The notes below the pieces were generated by a model. The model was not told the origin of the DNA and searched no databases. It worked only from the letters and a program-made list of their open reading frames with translations. A stretch of 64,000 nt of DNA from Mycolicibacterium sp. P1-18 (GTDB lineage: Bacteria > Actinomycetota > Actinomycetes > Mycobacteriales > Mycobacteriaceae). The stretch is taken from positions 248,001-312,000 of the forward strand of contig NZ_NPKR01000007.1 in assembly GCF_008329535.1 (NCBI RefSeq), in the 5' to 3' direction. Positions 1 to 8,443 of the stretch are shown piece by piece; positions within the stretch are counted from its first letter, which is position 1; every line of letters begins with the position of its first letter. The position numbers were made by a program, and so were the translations under genes.

Positions 1-269
1 AAGCCGATGTGGTCCAGACCGGTTCGCGTGGAATCGAATTCACAGTCACCGACCGGCCGCAGCCCGAAGAGCGTGCCCTGCGGGGTCTGGTAGACCACGC
101 CGCCGTAGAACTTCTCCGGCGACTCCGTCACGCCGGGTTCGTCCACCGAGTCGGACGCGTCGATGGCGACCGGCCAGCCAAACACCTCGTCGTAGAACTT
201 CTTCGACCGCGCGATGTCGGTGACGGTGAGGCGGACGTGGTGGAAGCCGGAGCTGTCGATGAGAGCCAT
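1..269 (-). CDS. VOC-family (glyoxalase-like) protein, C-terminus cut off
   Basis: Reading leftwards from an ATG at 267-269 gives an N-terminus with the start of a vicinal-oxygen-chelate fold: a GFHHVRLTVTD strand, then a KFYDEVFGW helix. The His in HHVRL and a second DHIGF strand near the window edge fit a metal-binding betaalpha-betabetabeta module. The gene runs off the left edge, so only about 89 residues are visible and the substrate cannot be judged. It may be a glyoxalase, dioxygenase or resistance-type VOC protein. It is separated by 51 bases from rnhA and lies on the same strand downstream of it. Confidence 0.75.
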   Translation of the reverse strand, partial: MALIDSSGFHHVRLTVTDIARSKKFYDEVFGWPVAIDASDSVDEPGVTESPEKFYGGVVYQTPQGTLFGLRPVGDCEFDSTRTGLDHIG

Positions 270-320
270 GCCGCAGGTGTACCCCCAACGGGTGGGCAGG
301 CCGCAGCCGGGCCACCGAAG

Positions 321-797
321 TCAGGCTTTGGTCACAACCCGGGGTGCGGCGATCGCCTGCTCCATGCCCCTGGTGGCGAGCACGTCGGCCAACTCGTTGT
401 CGGCGACTCCGGAATGGCCCTTCACCCAGAACCACTCGACCTCGTGCACCGCGCAGGCCGCCTGCAGCCGTTTCCACAGGTCGACGTTCTTGACCGGCTG
501 CTTGGCCGAGGTCAGCCAGCCGTTGCGTTCCCAGCCGAGAACCCACTTGGTGATGCCGCTGCGGACGTAGGTGCTGTCGGTGTAGAGGTGCACCAGAACG
601 GGTCGGGTGAGCGCCTCGAGCGCCATGATCGGCGCCGTCAGCTCCATCCGGTTGTTGCTGGTGTCGGTCGGTTCGCCGCCGAACATCTCGCGGACGTGTC
701 CGCGGTGGCGCAGCACCGCCCCCCAGCCGCCGGGCCCGGGGTTGGGTCGGCACCCGCCGTCGGTGTGGATGACGACGGGGTCGACGGTCTCGGTCAT
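321..797 (-). CDS. rnhA: Ribonuclease HI, stand-alone type
   Basis: Predicted 158-residue RNase HI, which cuts the RNA strand of RNA-DNA hybrids (R-loops, primer remnants) in the cytoplasm. The acidic active site is visible: D13 in HTDGGCRPNPG, E52 in NRMELTAP, D74 in LYTDSTYV, H128 in VKGHSG and D138 in NELAD. The length is normal for the bacterial single-domain form. It is not the RNase H-phosphatase fusion known from other mycobacterial loci. The ATG at 797 overlaps the stop of the preceding VOC gene by four bases (ATGA), so it is probably the last translationally coupled gene of the hydrolase-TetR-VOC-rnhA operon. Confidence 0.95.
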   Translation of the reverse strand: MTETVDPVVIHTDGGCRPNPGPGGWGAVLRHRGHVREMFGGEPTDTSNNRMELTAPIMALEALTRPVLVHLYTDSTYVRSGITKWVLGWERNGWLTSAKQPVKNVDLWKRLQAACAVHEVEWFWVKGHSGVADNELADVLATRGMEQAIAAPRVVTKA

Positions 798-1432
798 GCG
801 CCGAGGATAGGCGGCGAGATCAGCGCCGTTCGTACCGACATTCCGAATTCGCGATGTCGGAGCGTGGTGATCCGGCGTCCCGGTTGGACGGCGTCCTTGA
901 CCGGCGACGTCCGGTCGCCGAACGCCTGCACCGTCGTCTCGAGATCCTCGACGACGTAGGTCATCCCCCACGGGGTGGCCGGACCGTCGCCCGCCGTGTC
1001 CGGCGCCCCCACGACCTCGACGATCACCTCTCCCAGGCGGAAGAACACCTGGCGGATCGGCTGGCCGCCGAGTTCGCCGTCGCGCTCCCGGCGGGGGTGC
1101 ACCCCGAGGCCGGCCAGTGCGTCGACGGTCCGGGTCAGGTCCGGCGACAGGAGGACGACGTGGTCGACGGTGACGACGCCGTTGGGGTGCGTCGCGGGGC
1201 TGACGGGGGACGCCGCCGACGCCGTGGTGGGCACGCCGTCGACGTCGTGCACGTCGGCGGGCACGCCGCGCAGCGACCACCCCACGATGCCGGTGCCGCT
1301 CTCGCGTCCGACCAGGCGGACGCCGACGCCGCCGATGCGACACGTCGAGTCGGCGTCGACGGTGAACCCGGCGCGGGTCCAGGACTCCGGGGGATCGGCG
1401 ACGTGGAACTCGGCGACGGTGACGGCGCCCAC
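794..1432 (-). CDS. VOC-family protein with a glyoxalase-like domain
   Basis: A 212-residue protein starting at GTG 1432. The central stretch TVDHVVLLSPDLTRTVDALAGLG and the later FFRLGEVIVEVVG are typical of the glyoxalase-like/VOC fold, here with a degenerate N-terminal half and a better conserved C-terminal half. Metal ligands are plausible (H in VDHVVL, E in EVIVEV), but the substrate is unknown. It overlaps the upstream TetR stop by one base and the downstream rnhA start by four bases. This places it inside a tightly packed operon. Confidence 0.8.
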   Translation of the reverse strand: MGAVTVAEFHVADPPESWTRAGFTVDADSTCRIGGVGVRLVGRESGTGIVGWSLRGVPADVHDVDGVPTTASAASPVSPATHPNGVVTVDHVVLLSPDLTRTVDALAGLGVHPRRERDGELGGQPIRQVFFRLGEVIVEVVGAPDTAGDGPATPWGMTYVVEDLETTVQAFGDRTSPVKDAVQPGRRITTLRHREFGMSVRTALISPPILGA

Positions 1433-2022
1433 TAGGTCGCCAGGCCGTGGGTCAGCAGATCGAGCACGTGCTCGAAGGTAGCGTCCGCGTCCGGCGTCTG
1501 GCCGATGCCCGCCTGCTCGATGGTGACCGAGCCGTGGATGGCGGCCCAGACGACCTGAGCCGACTCGGCCAGATCACGCTCGGCGCCAACGCCTTCCAGG
1601 TCGCCGATCAACCCCGTCAAGACGGTGAAGACCGCCCGGCCCGCCTCCGCAACCTCCGAAGACTGGTCTTCGAGCGGACTGCCGCTCCCGAAGATCAAGG
1701 CGTACCGCGCGGGATGGCGGAGGGCGAAGGCCCGGTAGTTGCGGCAGGCCTGGCGAAAGCGCTCGTCCGGCCCGAGGTCTTTGGGAACGTCGATCGCCTC
1801 GGCGAGTTGGGTCAGTGTCCGCATGGCCAGGGCGACGGTCAACCCGTCCTTGCTCAGAAACCTGTTGTAGACGCTGGTCGGTGACACCTCCGCGGCCACG
1901 GCCACGGCGCGAACGGTGACGCCGGCGCTGCCGTCCCGGTCCAGCACGGTCTCGGCCGCGCGAAGGAGCGCGGCCGAGACCTCGTGGCTGGCGGTGCGGC
2001 GGCGGACCGGTGCCTTGCTCAT
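1432..2022 (-). CDS. TetR-family transcriptional regulator
   Basis: A 196-residue repressor. The N-terminal helix-turn-helix spans roughly residues 15-60 (LLRAAETVLDRDGSAGVTVRAVA, then SPTSVYNRFLSKDGL). It is followed by an all-helical ligand domain containing the RHPARYALIFG segment common in TetR C-terminal domains. Its ATG overlaps the stop of the hydrolase gene (ATGA at 2019-2022), so repressor and hydrolase are co-expressed. The likely operator is the imperfect palindrome upstream of the hydrolase (2842-2862), giving autoregulation. The ligand is unknown and may be the hydrolase substrate or product. Confidence 0.9.
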   Translation of the reverse strand: MSKAPVRRRTASHEVSAALLRAAETVLDRDGSAGVTVRAVAVAAEVSPTSVYNRFLSKDGLTVALAMRTLTQLAEAIDVPKDLGPDERFRQACRNYRAFALRHPARYALIFGSGSPLEDQSSEVAEAGRAVFTVLTGLIGDLEGVGAERDLAESAQVVWAAIHGSVTIEQAGIGQTPDADATFEHVLDLLTHGLAT

Positions 2023-2819
2023 GCGTGTGAGGTGACCTCTCGGTGGGCCAGCCACGACAGCGTGACGTCGGCGACGTCGCGCCATCCGTGGTCGACGGTG
2101 AGCGAGTGTCCGCGTCCCTCGAATTCGTGGAAGTCGGTGACCGCGGCGGACTTCGAGTACAGGCGATGGGTGGCCTTGGCGGACACCAGTGGCACGGTGT
2201 GGTCGGCCGTGCCCCCGGTGATCAGCAGCGGACCCCTGGTGGCGTTGGCGGTGTCGACCTTGGCCGGGGAGCCGCCCGAGAAGTTGGCGACCGCTGCTTC
2301 GAAGAGCGGCTTGCCCGGCGACGGAATCGACCACTGCTGCCACAGGGCGTCGGACTCCTCGACGGTCAGCGCGTTGCCGAAGCCGTAGCGCCACTGAGCT
2401 TCGGTGAGGCCCTTGGCGCGTCCGCGGTTGAGGGGGTTGCCGAGCACCGGGAAGGCGGAGCGCAACTGGGCGACGGGCAACGGCTTGACCCCCTTGGCGG
2501 GGGCCGGGTCGATGGCGACCGCGGCCGCGGCCTTGTTCTGGCCCAACAACTTCTGAGCGATCAGGCCGCCGAAGGAGTGCCCGATCACCACCGGCGGGGT
2601 GTCGAACTGCGCGAGGACTTCGGCGAAGTACTCGGTGAGGTCGTCGATGCCGACGCCCGCCTGGTCGCCGGGGTTGCGCCGGGTCTCCTCGGGGGTGGGG
2701 CGTTCGCCGGGCCAGGCGGGGGCGATCGCGTGGTGGCCGTCGGCGGCGAAGCGGTCGATCCACGGCTGCCAGGCGGTGTGGGAGACCCACAGTCCGTGGA
2801 TGAAGACGACGTTGGTCAT
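2019..2819 (-). CDS. Alpha/beta-hydrolase
   Basis: A 266-residue single-domain alpha/beta-hydrolase with a probable catalytic triad of S82 (nucleophile elbow GHSFGG), D206 (GGTADHTVP) and H238 (GRGHSLTVD). The oxyanion-hole motif HGLW follows the first strand. There is no signal peptide, so it is cytoplasmic. It is the first gene of a four-gene minus-strand operon with its own TetR regulator. The family covers esterases, C-C bond hydrolases and haloalkane-type enzymes, and the sequence alone does not fix the substrate. Confidence 0.88.
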   Translation of the reverse strand: MTNVVFIHGLWVSHTAWQPWIDRFAADGHHAIAPAWPGERPTPEETRRNPGDQAGVGIDDLTEYFAEVLAQFDTPPVVIGHSFGGLIAQKLLGQNKAAAAVAIDPAPAKGVKPLPVAQLRSAFPVLGNPLNRGRAKGLTEAQWRYGFGNALTVEESDALWQQWSIPSPGKPLFEAAVANFSGGSPAKVDTANATRGPLLITGGTADHTVPLVSAKATHRLYSKSAAVTDFHEFEGRGHSLTVDHGWRDVADVTLSWLAHREVTSHA

Positions 2820-2841
2820 GGCTGGTCCTGTCTCTTATGGA

Positions 2842-2862
2842 ACGACGTTACATAACCGTCGT
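2842..2862. promoter_or_regulatory. Candidate TetR operator upstream of the hydrolase
   Basis: An imperfect palindrome with outer arms ACGAC/GTCGT and an inner GTTA-CA-TAAC core. It lies 22 bases upstream of the hydrolase ATG and just downstream of a -35-like TTGACG on the minus strand (2865-2870). Position and symmetry suit a TetR dimer. Assignment to the adjacent TetR gene is an inference. Confidence 0.5.
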
Positions 2863-2905
2863 GACGTCAAGAACCGGGACGGGGTGGAGATTATTTCCGG
2901 CGCGC

Positions 2906-3580
2906 TCAGACCTTGCTCGCCACGAAGGCCGCGGCCTGGTCGGTGAAGCCGATCTTGGTGTAGCTGGTGTGCGCGGCGCCGTCGTCGCCGTCGGAGCAGA
3001 TCGGGTCACCCGGCGCGCACAGTTGAATCGCCTTGCCCGCGTAGAGCGGACCAACGGTCACCGGTGGCTGCCCGATCATGTCCATGAACTTGGTGTCCGG
3101 CGTGCCGAGCAGGGCCACGGCCGCCACGTGGTCGGCGACGCTCGCCGGCATGGGCTTGGGCACCTCGGCGGGGTCCACGCCGCCGGGCACGGCGTTGGCG
3201 GTGACGAAGCCGATCACGGCCGCACCCTGCGAGTAGCCGCCGAGCACCATCTTGGTGTCGGGACACGTCGTGGCCATGCCTTCGACGTGGTTGGCGGCGT
3301 CGCGGATGCCGTCCACGGCGGTCGGGAAGTTGGTGCTTGCCGGATAGACCACGGCGTAGACGCCGACGGACTTGGCGCCGACCTTGGCGCGGACGGCGTC
3401 GACGAAGTCCTGTCCGATGCCGCCGAGGCCCTGCGGGGCGAACGTGCCGCGGGCGAACACCACCTCCACGTCCGGGCAGGGGGCGGCCGACGCCGTCGGA
3501 GCGCCCGTCGGGGCGGCGAGGAAGCTGGTGGCGAGGGCGAAGGCGGCGCCGGTGAGCCCAGCGAAGTGGCGTGCAGTCAT
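2906..3580 (-). CDS. Secreted cutinase-family serine esterase
   Basis: A 224-residue cutinase-like protein with a signal peptide (hydrophobic segment about residues 9-22, cleavage probably after an ASA-A motif near 30-33). The catalytic residues are S117 in GGYSQG, D192 in the DPIC motif and H204. C35/C106 and C188/C195 fit the two conserved disulfides. Mycobacterial members (Culp family) are exported esterases, lipases or phospholipases acting on ester substrates outside the membrane. The gene stands alone, with 86 bases to the hydrolase operon and 140 bases to the MFS gene. Confidence 0.93.
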   Translation of the reverse strand: MTARHFAGLTGAAFALATSFLAAPTGAPTASAAPCPDVEVVFARGTFAPQGLGGIGQDFVDAVRAKVGAKSVGVYAVVYPASTNFPTAVDGIRDAANHVEGMATTCPDTKMVLGGYSQGAAVIGFVTANAVPGGVDPAEVPKPMPASVADHVAAVALLGTPDTKFMDMIGQPPVTVGPLYAGKAIQLCAPGDPICSDGDDGAAHTSYTKIGFTDQAAAFVASKV

Positions 3581-3720
3581 GGTTCCAGACTGACACAGAC
3601 ACTGGCTACCGAGCCGCGAGCGCTCCCCGTCGACGGGCGAGCCCGGGAGCGCCGCGCCACGGGCGCACCGTGAAGGCGAGGCGGAACCCGAGCACGTGAA
3701 CGTCGACGTGCCAACCGCGG

Positions 3721-4947
3721 TCAACCGACATGGGAGCGCTCCGTCCAGCGTTGCAGCAGTACCGAGATGGTCAGGACGACGAGGCCGGCGACGGCCAGCA
3801 GGGCACCGGCGCCCGCGGGTGCGGTGTAGCCGTATCCGGCGGCGATGACCAGGCCACCGATCCAGGCGCCCGCGGCGTTGGCGATGTTGAGCGCCGAGTG
3901 GTTCAGTGCCGCGGCCAGGGTCTGCGCACCGTGGGCGACGTCCATCAGTCGGGTCTGCAGCGCGGGTCCGATCGCCGAGCCGGATGCCCCGATGAGGAAC
4001 AGTCCGAGCAGTGCCGTCCACGGGTTGTGGACGAGCCAGACGAACAGGGCCAGCATCGCGCCGAGGGAGACCAGCGAGGCATAGAGCGCCTTCACCACCG
4101 AGACGTCGGCCAACTTGCCGCCGACCAGGTTGCCGACGACCATGCCGATGCCGAACGTCATCAGCCCGAGCGGAACGAGTCCGCGGGACAGCCCGGAGAC
4201 GTCGGTCAGGGTCGTCGCCACGTAGGTGTAGACGGCGAACATGCCGCCGAAGCCGACCATGCCGAGCACCAGCGCGAGCCACACCTGAGGGCGACGCAGG
4301 GCGCTGAGTTCGGTCAGGGCGCTCGTGACGTGCATCGACTTCAGGTCGGGCAGCCAGTGCCAGATGGCGACGAGCGTGCCAAGACCGATCACGACGACCA
4401 GGCCGAAGGCGCTGCGCCAGCCGAAGTGCTGACCGAGGAACGACGCCAGCGGCACGCCGAGCACGGTGGCGACGGTGAGGCCGCTCATGACGTGGGCGAC
4501 GGCCTTGGCGCGGTTCTTGGGGCCCATCAGGTGGGCGGCGACCAGGGCGGCGATGCCGAAGAAGGCGCCGTGCGGGATGCCGGAGACGAAGCGGGCGGCC
4601 ATCAGGGTTTCGTAGCTCGGCGCCAGCACGCTGGCCAGGTTGCCGAGGGTGAACAGTGCGATCAGGCCCAGCAGCAGGGCCTTGCGGGGCAGGTGCGCGG
4701 TCAGCGAGGCGATGACCGGGGCGCCGACGACGACGCCGAGGGCGTAGGCGGAGATGACGTGGCCCGCGATGGGCTCGGTGATGTTCAGGCTCGTGGCGAT
4801 GTCGGGCAGCAAGCCCATGGCCACGAATTCCGTGGTGCCGATCGCGAAGCTGCCGATGGCCAAGGCCATGACTGCCAGCCAGCGCACCGACGGAGGCGGT
4901 GACACCACGGACAGAGGTACGGACGGTCGTTGCAAAGAGCGTGTCAC
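3721..4947 (-). CDS. MFS (DHA1-type) efflux transporter
   Basis: About 408 residues with twelve hydrophobic segments. The first helix carries SFAIGTTEFVAMGLLPDIA, characteristic of the AraJ/Cmx/YdhP-like drug:proton antiporter branch, and a loop AAHLPRKALLLG matches the inter-helix 2-3 motif region. The start chosen is GTG at 4947. Upstream TTG codons would place translation inside the shared operator region. It is divergent from a ROK regulator across about 100 bases of repeats, so it is probably controlled by that regulator. The substrate (sugar, antibiotic or other small molecule) is not determined. Confidence 0.88.
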   Translation of the reverse strand: MTRSLQRPSVPLSVVSPPPSVRWLAVMALAIGSFAIGTTEFVAMGLLPDIATSLNITEPIAGHVISAYALGVVVGAPVIASLTAHLPRKALLLGLIALFTLGNLASVLAPSYETLMAARFVSGIPHGAFFGIAALVAAHLMGPKNRAKAVAHVMSGLTVATVLGVPLASFLGQHFGWRSAFGLVVVIGLGTLVAIWHWLPDLKSMHVTSALTELSALRRPQVWLALVLGMVGFGGMFAVYTYVATTLTDVSGLSRGLVPLGLMTFGIGMVVGNLVGGKLADVSVVKALYASLVSLGAMLALFVWLVHNPWTALLGLFLIGASGSAIGPALQTRLMDVAHGAQTLAAALNHSALNIANAAGAWIGGLVIAAGYGYTAPAGAGALLAVAGLVVLTISVLLQRWTERSHVG

Positions 4948-4960
4948 CGGTCCAACGGTA

Positions 4961-5026
4961 GGCGCACTTATGCCTTTCGGCAAACCGACTTATGTCTTTC
5001 AGAACACAAAAGTGGCGCACCTTACG
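4961..5026. promoter_or_regulatory. Repeat-rich divergent operator region (MFS/ROK)
   Basis: Two near-identical 13-mers, ACTTATGCCTTTC (4966-4978) and ACTTATGTCTTTC (4988-5000), are spaced exactly 22 bp start to start, about two helical turns. They are flanked by two copies of GGCGCAC followed by TTA or CTTA (4961-4970 and 5014-5024). Phased repeats between divergent genes suggest binding sites for the adjacent ROK repressor. The binding is inferred. Confidence 0.55.
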
Positions 5027-5047
5027 TTTCTCGGGTTGAATCGGGTG

Positions 5048-6205
5048 ATGGCCACCGTGGGCGATGTCTTCGCACTGATCCGAGATCGTCGAGACATCAC
5101 CCGCACGGAGATCGGCCAGGTCACCGGGCTGTCCCGCTCTGCGGTCGCCGCGCGCATCGCGGCCCTGAGCGAACTCGGCCTGGTACGCGAGCGGGAGCAG
5201 GCGCCCTCGACGGGTGGCCGCCCACCGACGCTGCTCTCCTTCGACGCCGAGGCGGGCATCGTGCTGTCGGCGGCCATCGGCATCAGCCGGACCCGGCTGG
5301 CGGTATGCGACCTGGCCGGCGAGGTCTTGTCGATCGCCGACATCGACCAGGAGGTCGCGCTCGGTCCCGAGGACCTGATGCCCGACGTGGTCAAGCGGCT
5401 CGACGTGATGCTGCAGGACCACCCGGGCGTCCCGGTGTACGGCGTCGGGCTGAGCCTGCCGGGCACGGTGGATCGCGCCCGCGGGTGCAGCCGCGATTCC
5501 CCCATCCTTCGCGGCTGGGACGGCGTCGAACTACGGCCCTACTTCGCCGAGTTGCCCCGGCTCTCGCAGGTGCCCGTCATCCTGGACAACGACTCCAACG
5601 CGATCGCCGTCGTCGAGGGCCGCGACCACGACGACGTCCTCGTCATCAAGGCCTCGAGCGGTCTGGGCGCGGGAATCGTCGCGGGTGGGGTGCTGCAACG
5701 CGGCGCCGCCCAGGCGGCCGGCGAGTTCGGCCACACCAAGATCGCTGCCGCCGTTGGTCTTCCGTGCCGATGCGGCGACACCGGCTGCGTCGAGGCGATC
5801 GCGGGCGGCTGGGCACTGGTGCACGCCCTGCAGCAGCAGGGTCGCTCCGTGCGGAACCTGCGCGACGTGGTCGAGATCGCCCACGGCGGTGACGCCGAGG
5901 CGCGGCGGATGATCCGCGACAGCGGACGGTACGTCGGCGAGGTGCTCGCGGCCGCGGTGAACCTGCTGAACCCGGCCGTCGTCGTCGTCTCGGGCGACAT
6001 GGTGGGCGCCTACGAGATCTTCGTCGCCGGGCTACGGGAGACGTTGTACGGCAACGCAACTGCCCAGGCGACGCGCACGCTCGAGGTGGTGCCCGCGGCG
6101 CACGGCAACCAGTCCGGCATCGTGGGCGGCGCGGTGATGGTGCTCGACGAGGTGCTCAGCGCGCACGCCGTCGACGCCCTGGTCACCGGAGTGCCCCGGG
6201 CCTAA
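5048..6205 (+). CDS. ROK-family transcriptional regulator
   Basis: A 385-residue protein with an N-terminal winged helix-turn-helix (about 1-60, TRTEIGQVTGLSRSAVAARI) fused to a ROK sugar-kinase-like domain. The domain shows the zinc-type signature CRCGDTGCVEAIAGG and the preceding GEFGH motif, with LDNDSNA and SSGLGAGIV phosphate/sugar-binding loops. ROK regulators of this layout (XylR/NagC/Mlc type) respond to sugars. A GTG lies immediately before the ATG. It is divergently paired with the MFS transporter. Its stop overlaps the convergent LLM gene stop by four bases. Confidence 0.92.
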   Translation: MATVGDVFALIRDRRDITRTEIGQVTGLSRSAVAARIAALSELGLVREREQAPSTGGRPPTLLSFDAEAGIVLSAAIGISRTRLAVCDLAGEVLSIADIDQEVALGPEDLMPDVVKRLDVMLQDHPGVPVYGVGLSLPGTVDRARGCSRDSPILRGWDGVELRPYFAELPRLSQVPVILDNDSNAIAVVEGRDHDDVLVIKASSGLGAGIVAGGVLQRGAAQAAGEFGHTKIAAAVGLPCRCGDTGCVEAIAGGWALVHALQQQGRSVRNLRDVVEIAHGGDAEARRMIRDSGRYVGEVLAAAVNLLNPAVVVVSGDMVGAYEIFVAGLRETLYGNATAQATRTLEVVPAAHGNQSGIVGGAVMVLDEVLSAHAVDALVTGVPRA

Positions 6206-7080
6206 CCGGCCTTGGCGATCACGTTCTCCGCGAACCACTCCAGGTTGCGGATCTTGTCCTCGAGCGGCTCGGTGTCGGCGCCCATGATGTAGGGGATGCG
6301 GAAGCCGACGATGACGTCGGTGACGCCCTTGTCCTCCAAACGCTTCACGCCGTCGAGGGTGAACCCGTCGATGGAGATGACGTGGATGGCGAACTCGTCG
6401 GCCAGCCCGATCCGCTCCTCTTCCTCGCAGTACGTCGCCAGCTTGGCCAACAGCGGATCGAGTTCCTCCGGGTCGCCGCCGCCGTGCATCCAGCCGTCGT
6501 TGCGGGCGGCCCGCCGCAGGGCGGCGTCGGCGTGCCCGCCGATCAGGATCGGCACCGGCTTGGTGGGCGCGGGCGTCATCTTGAACGCGGGGAAGTCGTA
6601 GAACTCGCCGTGGTATTCGAAGTAGTCGCCCGAGGTGAGGCCCCGGATGACGTCGATGCACTCGTCCATCCGCTTGCCGCGCTTGGCGTACGGCACGCCC
6701 ATGATCTCGTAGTCCTCGGGCCACGGGCTGGTCCCGACGCCCAGGCCGAGGCGGTTGTCGAACATCGCCGCCAAGGAGCCGGCCTGCTTGGCCACCAGGG
6801 CGGGCGGGCGGATCGGCAGCTTCAGCACGAAGATGTTGAAGTGCAGCTTGGTGGTCACCGCCGAGAGCGCGCCGATCAGGGCGAAGGATTCGACGAACGG
6901 CTTGCCGTCGAGGAATTCGCGGTTGCCGTCCTCGGTGTACGGATACTTCGAGTCCGAGACCTCGGGGTAGGCGACGCTGTCCGGAATGGTCATGGCGTGG
7001 TACCCGGCCTCGTCGGCCGCCTTGGCCAGAGGGATCAGATACTTCGGATCGGTCATGGCTTCCGCATAGGTGAACCGCAT
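6202..7080 (-). CDS. LLM-class (F420-dependent) oxidoreductase, KstR-box gene
   Basis: A 292-residue luciferase-like monooxygenase-fold protein of the mycobacterial F420-dependent type. It has a TIM-barrel layout with RLGLGVGTSPWPEDYEIMGVPYAKRGKRMDE and PILIGGHADAALRRAARNDGW as cofactor/phosphate-binding segments. A perfect KstR-type operator sits 12 bases before the ATG. A TAGTAT -10 element ends seven bases before it, suggesting a leaderless transcript repressed by KstR and hence a role in sterol or related lipid metabolism. Neighbours are an AurF-like oxygenase upstream and a ROK gene in convergent orientation. Confidence 0.88.
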   Translation of the reverse strand: MRFTYAEAMTDPKYLIPLAKAADEAGYHAMTIPDSVAYPEVSDSKYPYTEDGNREFLDGKPFVESFALIGALSAVTTKLHFNIFVLKLPIRPPALVAKQAGSLAAMFDNRLGLGVGTSPWPEDYEIMGVPYAKRGKRMDECIDVIRGLTSGDYFEYHGEFYDFPAFKMTPAPTKPVPILIGGHADAALRRAARNDGWMHGGGDPEELDPLLAKLATYCEEEERIGLADEFAIHVISIDGFTLDGVKRLEDKGVTDVIVGFRIPYIMGADTEPLEDKIRNLEWFAENVIAKAG

Positions 7081-7091
7081 GACCCGAATAC

Positions 7092-7105
7092 TAGAACACG
7101 TTCTA
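7092..7105. promoter_or_regulatory. KstR-type operator (LLM gene at 6202-7080)
   Basis: TAGAACACGTTCTA fits the KstR consensus TnnAACnnGTTnnA exactly and is extended to a 16-base near-palindrome (7091-7106). It overlaps a minus-strand -10 hexamer TAGTAT (7088-7093) by two bases, so repressor binding would block the promoter. KstR is the TetR-type repressor of cholesterol catabolism genes. Confidence 0.85.
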
Positions 7106-7140
7106 GTTGACGCGGGCCGAGTTGCCCGAAGCCGTGACGC

Positions 7141-8370
7141 TCAGGCGAACGGCGGAGCGCCGACGCCGACCACGCCGTAGTTGCCCTGTGGCGTGCGCTC
7201 GGTGATGCGCGCCTGGGCCACCCGGCCCTCCACGGTGAGCGTGGCCTTCGGGCGCTTGAGCACGTCGTCGGTGAGATCCCCGAAGATCATTCCCTGCCAA
7301 TGGTATTGGCCGTCAATGGGCTCGAGGTGTCCCAGGAGTCGCACCCGGACGGTGTGGTCGGCGTCCCCGACGTGCAGGACGGCGGGGCCGTCGTACAGAT
7401 CGTGATCCTCGGAGGCGTCGGCGGCGACGCGGACGTCGGCGGGGCTCGTGGTCGGCGACGTCGCGGGAATGAAGTTGGTGCGGGTCCACAGCCGGCGGGC
7501 GATCGGTCCCATCAGCCCGACCTCGGTGAGGAACGCGGCCAGCGGGGCGAACCCCAGCGCCTGCATCGCGTGGTGGTGCGGGCTGCTGCGGGCGACGCGG
7601 CGGGCCTCCTTGCCGTCCAGGCCGGCCCGTCGGTACTGCGCGGCGTTGGTGAACAGGTGGCGGAAGAACAGTCCGCCGACGCCGTTGAGGTTGGCCACCC
7701 ACATCCGGCTGAGCCACGGCATCTCGGCGACGCGCTTGCGTGCCCCGTCGCGGGCGAACTGGATGTGGCGGGCCTCTTCGGTGACGTGGATCCGCATGAT
7801 CCGCTGGACCACCGGCTGCAGGTCCGGATCGTCCATCATGTTGCGCTGCAGCGAGTCGAAGATCTCTTCGCCGACCAGCGCCGCCACCCACAGCAGTGCG
7901 CCCCGGAACGTCCACGGCAGACCGTTGATGATCATGCGCTGGTAGCGCTTCGGGCGCATCGGCTTGCCGCCGACCTTCTCGATGGCCCTGCCGAACATCA
8001 CCATGTGGCGGGTCTCGTCGCCCATCTCGGTGAGGGCGTAGTGCGTCGAGCGCGCGGTCGGGTCGGCGTGCATCAGATCGCGCAGCAGGGCCTGGTTGAG
8101 GATGTTCTCGAACCAGATGCCCGCCGAGAGCGTGTTGACGAACTCTTGGCGCGAGAGTTCGATCTGCTGCTCGCGGGACATGGCGTCCCACAACGGCGTT
8201 CCGTAGAGGGACACCGACTTCGGCGGCAGGAAGAACTTGTCGGGATCGAGCGGGGTGTCCCAGTCGACGTCGACGACCGGCTCGTAGTACTTCTTCACCG
8301 AGCCGCGGAGTAGGCGCTCGGCGAACTCCTCGCGCGTCGGTGCACCGCTTGCCTTGACGGAGGCTGTCAT
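7141..8370 (-). CDS. AurF-like diiron oxygenase with C-terminal DUF4873-like domain
   Basis: A 409-residue protein. Residues about 60-290 are a ferritin-like p-aminobenzoate N-oxygenase (AurF) fold with a complete apparent diiron ligand set: E88, E119xxH122, E168, H195, E199xxH202. The spacing of the last residues matches AurF as I recall it. The C-terminal ~110 residues are a beta-rich domain common on mycobacterial AurF-like proteins. Such enzymes oxidise amines or fatty acyl/aromatic substrates, but this substrate is unknown. A canonical promoter (TTGACA-N18-TAGGTT) lies upstream. It is divergent from cobF. Confidence 0.87.
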   Translation of the reverse strand: MTASVKASGAPTREEFAERLLRGSVKKYYEPVVDVDWDTPLDPDKFFLPPKSVSLYGTPLWDAMSREQQIELSRQEFVNTLSAGIWFENILNQALLRDLMHADPTARSTHYALTEMGDETRHMVMFGRAIEKVGGKPMRPKRYQRMIINGLPWTFRGALLWVAALVGEEIFDSLQRNMMDDPDLQPVVQRIMRIHVTEEARHIQFARDGARKRVAEMPWLSRMWVANLNGVGGLFFRHLFTNAAQYRRAGLDGKEARRVARSSPHHHAMQALGFAPLAAFLTEVGLMGPIARRLWTRTNFIPATSPTTSPADVRVAADASEDHDLYDGPAVLHVGDADHTVRVRLLGHLEPIDGQYHWQGMIFGDLTDDVLKRPKATLTVEGRVAQARITERTPQGNYGVVGVGAPPFA

Positions 8371-8413
8371 CGTTGACGTCCCTTCAGCGAAATTCTGCGC
8401 CGATATGCTGTGG

Positions 8414-8443
8414 AACCTAATGACGTGGCGCTCAAGATGTCAA
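8414..8443 (-). promoter_or_regulatory. Sigma-A-type promoter for the AurF-like gene
   Basis: On the minus strand, TTGACA (8438-8443), an 18-base spacer and TAGGTT (8414-8419) precede the AurF-like ATG by about 44 bases. A ribosome binding site AAGGGAC follows. The -35 is perfect and the -10 fits TAnnnT. Confidence 0.7.

Noticed and set aside
2906..5422. One 838-codon minus-strand frame running through cutinase, MFS and ROK genes
   Set aside because: Only its last 224 codons (the cutinase with its own signal peptide and ATG) are real. The rest is out of frame with the MFS gene and antisense to the ROK gene.
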